NCBI GenBank assembly: GCA_964494645.1
Contig: CAZBSH010000071.1
Coordinates: 1-9,002 of the forward strand
DNA from: Christensenella sp964494645
Lineage (GTDB): Bacteria; Bacillota; Clostridia; Christensenellales; Christensenellaceae
DNA length: 9,002 nt
Reading direction: 5' to 3'
Shown one piece after another: positions 6,286 to 9,002 of this stretch (positions are counted from its first letter, which is position 1; each line of letters begins with the position of its first letter). Under the pieces are notes generated by a model that saw nothing but the letters and a program-made list of their open reading frames with translations, had not been told where the DNA came from and ran no database searches. The position numbers were made by a program, and so were the translations under genes.

Positions 6286-7061
6286 GGCTTTCTAAGAGGG
6301 AAATGGTATTGCTTATTGTCCTTGGCATCGTGCTGATCGGTGTTCTTGGCATCAACTTCCTGATCGTACCCATGCAAAAGAGCTTGCAGTTAGATGCCTC
6401 GTTGCTCATGCAAAAGCAGGATGAGCTTGTGAACGTCGAGGCAGATACCAAAACATCGAGCGTGCTTACGGCAAACATCGACGAAGCATATGCCCGCGCG
6501 CAGGAGCTGCAAAAGCCGTTTGAAAACAGTTTGAGACAGGAAGAGATTGACCTGTGGCTCAACAATATGCTGGCGTATAATAATCTAGAAGTACAAAATA
6601 TGGATATTTCGAATGTGGGCGTGAGCACGGCGGATTTTTCAACCGCATCTACGGATGACAAGCAGGCATTGCCTATACAGGATGCCGCCGATATCGTAAA
6701 CGGTGTTAGCGAGCCGTCAGCACAGCCTTCGGCGCAGCCGTCAGAGGAAGGCAAGGCGGATACGTCCGTTGCTGCTGAAGCGATCGCTGTTGAGGCAGGC
6801 GCAACCCCATCGCCGTCAGCAACGCAAAGCGTGCCGTCGTTATATCAGATCAATGCGGTTGTAAACTGTATCGGCAGCTTCGACGACATCATTGCGCTTG
6901 CAAACGGTCTGTATGAAAGCGGACGCGCGCTGCGCATTACGACGCTAACTACACAGGAGGCGGGCGAGGACGGACGGATGCCCGCTGTCATTACCATCGA
7001 ATTTTACGGGATACCGGCTGTTGACGCAATCACGGCAGGGACGGGAGAAACATCGGAATGA
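6282..7061 (+). CDS. pilO: Type IV pilus alignment protein PilO, with a long low-complexity linker
   Basis: This 259-residue bitopic protein has a short basic N-terminus (MRLSKRE), one membrane helix (about 8-29), a helical coiled-coil-prone region (about 32-105) and a C-terminal alpha/beta domain (about 187-246; YQINAVVNCIGSFDDIIAL), the PilO layout. Between them lies a Ser/Pro/Ala/Glu-rich stretch (about 141-186) containing SAQPSAQPS and TPSPSAT, likely disordered and longer than in typical PilO. The start is ATG at 6282, with the very strong site GGGAGGTGA (6267-6275) 6 nt upstream, overlapping the pilN stop by 4 bp. Its own stop overlaps the next start in the same way, so the three genes are probably translationally coupled. 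It is expected to pair with PilN outside the membrane. Confidence 0.87.
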   Translation: MRLSKREMVLLIVLGIVLIGVLGINFLIVPMQKSLQLDASLLMQKQDELVNVEADTKTSSVLTANIDEAYARAQELQKPFENSLRQEEIDLWLNNMLAYNNLEVQNMDISNVGVSTADFSTASTDDKQALPIQDAADIVNGVSEPSAQPSAQPSEEGKADTSVAAEAIAVEAGATPSPSATQSVPSLYQINAVVNCIGSFDDIIALANGLYESGRALRITTLTTQEAGEDGRMPAVITIEFYGIPAVDAITAGTGETSE

Positions 7062-9002
7062 GAAACAAAAAACGCGCGAGCACGCTTGTTATGGTGTTGT
7101 GCGTGTTTGGCTTCATTATGATTATCGGCGTGAGCGTTATGACGCTCGCGGGTATTGCAAACCGGCAGGCCTCGCATACCTTAGGGCAGCAGCAGGCTGA
7201 TTTTGCTACGCAATCCATTTTAGATACGGTGAGTGACAAGATCATCGACAAAACGATAGATCCGTTTGCGCTGGGCGTGGGTGATACTTACAGAACAGAG
7301 GGCAGCGGGACAGACGAAGTATTCGGCGATTATGATATACAGATTGAGCAAGACAATCAGAGTGGCATGGACAACGTGTTTAAAGTCGCAGTGACCTCCC
7401 GGAAGAACGGATTTACATCAAGTATGTACAAACTGCTGCAATATACAGCGGGTGGGGACGAAGAGCCGTTCGAGCTTGCGGAACTCTTTGACGTGGTTGC
7501 GGGCGCGACGCATCTTAACCCGGATGTCAGTATGCTGCCGTCTACGCCGGGGGTGTCAACCTCCGTTGGCAGCGTCTTTTTTGACAACGGAGAGTTTACG
7601 ACGACGTTTACCGGCGGCGGAGGCGTGAGCAAAAATGTGGACGTGGTTGGAAATTTAAACCTCGGTGTGGGTACGTTTGGTACGCAGGGAGAGGAGACGC
7701 ACGTATATTCGGGCGGCGATATTGAGATTAAGACGAGCGGCGCGGTGTATTCTGAGGTGCGTGCCGAAGGAAATGTAACAGTAGATCAGTCGCAAAACGT
7801 ACCCGGAAGCATCTACGCAAACGGCGACGTCACGCTGAAAAACGGCGCGGTTGTACAGGGCGATATCCACGCGGGCGGAACGGTTACGCTGGAGGGATGG
7901 GGCGCGAAGGTAAAAGGGACGATTTACGCAAACGGTACGAAAAAAGAGGACGACACGTTTGAAAACGGAAATGTAATAATCACGGCAGGAGCGGAAGCGC
8001 AGGGCGATATCTACGCAAACGGCATCGTAACAGTGGACGGGTCGGGCGCGGCAAGCAAAGGAACGATCTTTGCGGGCGGTGATGTGACGATATCGGGTGG
8101 TGCGAGCGTAAACGCGGTGAAATCCAATGGCAATGTTACGGTTAGCAACGACGTTTATAACGGTTCGATCGGAGACATCGAGTGCATGGGCAATGTGCAG
8201 CTGAACGGTAAATTCACGGGCGAGGTGCGCGCGAACGGAAACGGCAAGATCGCAGGTTCGTATAATAAAAATATTTATATCGCGGGCGAGGTCGATGTCA
8301 TCAACATGACTAAAATGCAGGAAGTGCATTCGGATGCCATCATACGGCTTATAGGAGTGCCGGCGTGTCCTGCTTCCGTTTATCCAAGGTTTTATGCGCC
8401 TGAGATATTTGCGCAAAATTCGGATGTTTCGTATTGTTCGTTTTACGCAAAGGATGGGGAGGGAACGATCACATTGATCAATAGTCAGGCTTACGCGGCA
8501 TCTGTAAGCCTGATGCCTAAGTATTACGCAAACGGTGATATCACGCTGACCAATTGTAACAATCTGCAGCTGGTGTCGATCAAGACAAACGGAAATCTTA
8601 CTTTAAAAAACACCAAACTCACCAAAGACAGTTGGATCAGTGATACGAATGCTGTTGAGGTCGGAGGAGATATGCTCGTGCAGGGTGGGGATATACGAGC
8701 CAATGTAAGAGCGGGCGGCGATATCGACATTTCTGATGCGTCAGTCAGATCAAACCTGACCACAAACCGGAAGATCAAGCTTAAAAATATAAAGGCGGAC
8801 GGCGGACAGTGGCTGTGTAATGAGGATATAAATGTCGGTGGTACATTCGAGACGAGCGGGACAAGCCTTTCTGTGGGCGGGAACCTGAATATGACGCTAT
8901 CTGAGCAGCGCTCAAACATTAATATGAATTTTTCTGTAAATGGGATCGCGGTGTTTGAAAATGTCAATATCCGTGGGGATATGAACGTGATCGGCGGCGG
9001 CA
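7058..9002 (+). CDS. Large PilX/GspK-like minor pilin with a bactofilin-like beta-helix (3' end outside the window)
   Basis: The frame is open from ATG 7058 (4-bp overlap with the pilO stop) to the window end: 648 codons and continuing. Residues 1-60 look like a pilin-type N-terminus: basic MRNKKRAS, a hydrophobic helix (about 9-33), then an amphipathic helix. The prepilin G/FxxxE motif is non-canonical; if cleavage followed A7, position 5 would be Met rather than Glu. Residues 61-215 are a globular region without recognised domain. From about 216 a motif of the form IYANGDVTL recurs roughly every 17-19 residues: SIYANGDVTL 251, DIHAGGTVTL 269, DIYANGIVTV 317, TIFAGGDVTI 336, IKTNGNLTL 508, VRAGGDIDI 550, among others. 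A 70-residue segment (about 416-486) interrupts the series. Such Gly/Asn-turn repeats predict a parallel beta-helix like that of bactofilins. The likely role is a minor or tip pilin or surface adhesin; this is inference. Confidence 0.75.
   Translation, partial: MRNKKRASTLVMVLCVFGFIMIIGVSVMTLAGIANRQASHTLGQQQADFATQSILDTVSDKIIDKTIDPFALGVGDTYRTEGSGTDEVFGDYDIQIEQDNQSGMDNVFKVAVTSRKNGFTSSMYKLLQYTAGGDEEPFELAELFDVVAGATHLNPDVSMLPSTPGVSTSVGSVFFDNGEFTTTFTGGGGVSKNVDVVGNLNLGVGTFGTQGEETHVYSGGDIEIKTSGAVYSEVRAEGNVTVDQSQNVPGSIYANGDVTLKNGAVVQGDIHAGGTVTLEGWGAKVKGTIYANGTKKEDDTFENGNVIITAGAEAQGDIYANGIVTVDGSGAASKGTIFAGGDVTISGGASVNAVKSNGNVTVSNDVYNGSIGDIECMGNVQLNGKFTGEVRANGNGKIAGSYNKNIYIAGEVDVINMTKMQEVHSDAIIRLIGVPACPASVYPRFYAPEIFAQNSDVSYCSFYAKDGEGTITLINSQAYAASVSLMPKYYANGDITLTNCNNLQLVSIKTNGNLTLKNTKLTKDSWISDTNAVEVGGDMLVQGGDIRANVRAGGDIDISDASVRSNLTTNRKIKLKNIKADGGQWLCNEDINVGGTFETSGTSLSVGGNLNMTLSEQRSNINMNFSVNGIAVFENVNIRGDMNVIGGG
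7712..9002 (+). repeat. Coding repeat array of beta-helix units
   Basis: About 19 diverged units of roughly 54 bp lie inside the pilin-like gene, in two blocks (7712-8300 and 8516-9002+). Each encodes an (I/V)xAxG(D/N)(I/V)(T/x)(L/V) strand-turn-strand motif. Some DNA identity remains: TACGCAAACGG occurs exactly at 7814, 7925, 8012 and 8525, and CAGGGCGATATC occurs before the units near 7857 and 8001. The array continues beyond the window. Confidence 0.7.

Noticed and set aside
7655..8416. Minus-strand ORF (253 codons) over the beta-helix gene
   Set aside because: It is antisense to the repeat-bearing frame and arises from the periodic codon pattern of that gene. The protein is Arg/His/Tyr-rich without a recognisable domain.
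7712..9002. Regular repeats considered as a CRISPR array or intergenic tandem repeat
   Set aside because: The repeats are diverged, have no constant repeat/spacer partition, and stay in frame throughout one continuous coding region.

Overview
The window (9,002 bases, moderate G+C) looks like part of a Gram-positive, probably clostridial (Bacillota), chromosome. The grounds are strong GAGG/GGAGGTGA-type ribosome-binding sites, frequent TTG start codons, SigA-type consensus promoters, and a type IV pilus (T4P) operon in which pilMNO is followed directly by a pilin-like gene. The pilP/pilQ (alignment and secretin) genes that usually follow in outer-membrane bacteria are absent there. The lineage call is inference; no marker in the window fixes genus or species.

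Left part, all on the minus strand (1-3208): a tRNA-Leu(UAG) cut by the window edge with a full-consensus promoter; a YgjP/DUF45-type zinc metallopeptidase; a rho-independent terminator; and a 758-residue membrane protein with a Cache-like extracytoplasmic sensor, a degenerate GGDEF domain (GADEF) and an EAL domain with all recognised catalytic residues. The last is most likely a cyclic-di-GMP phosphodiesterase.

Middle (3209-3545): a 337-bp divergent intergenic region. It holds a candidate promoter and a structured leader for the GGDEF/EAL gene, a doubtful 39-codon ORF, and a consensus extended -10 promoter with a small hairpin leader for the rightward operon.

Right part, plus strand (3546-9002+): a tight T4P operon, pilC - pilM - pilN - pilO - large pilin-like gene, with gaps of 15 and 10 bp and then two ATGA overlaps. 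PilC is the inner-membrane platform, PilM the cytoplasmic actin-like protein, and PilN/PilO the bitopic alignment proteins. The fifth gene runs off the window after 648 codons. It encodes a pilin-like N-terminal helix lacking Glu5, followed by about 19 visible turns of a bactofilin-like parallel beta-helix, and is the most unusual item here. No PilB/PilT ATPase, prepilin peptidase or major pilin is visible.

The divergent pairing of a probable c-di-GMP phosphodiesterase with a T4P operon suggests, but does not prove, second-messenger control of pilus output.
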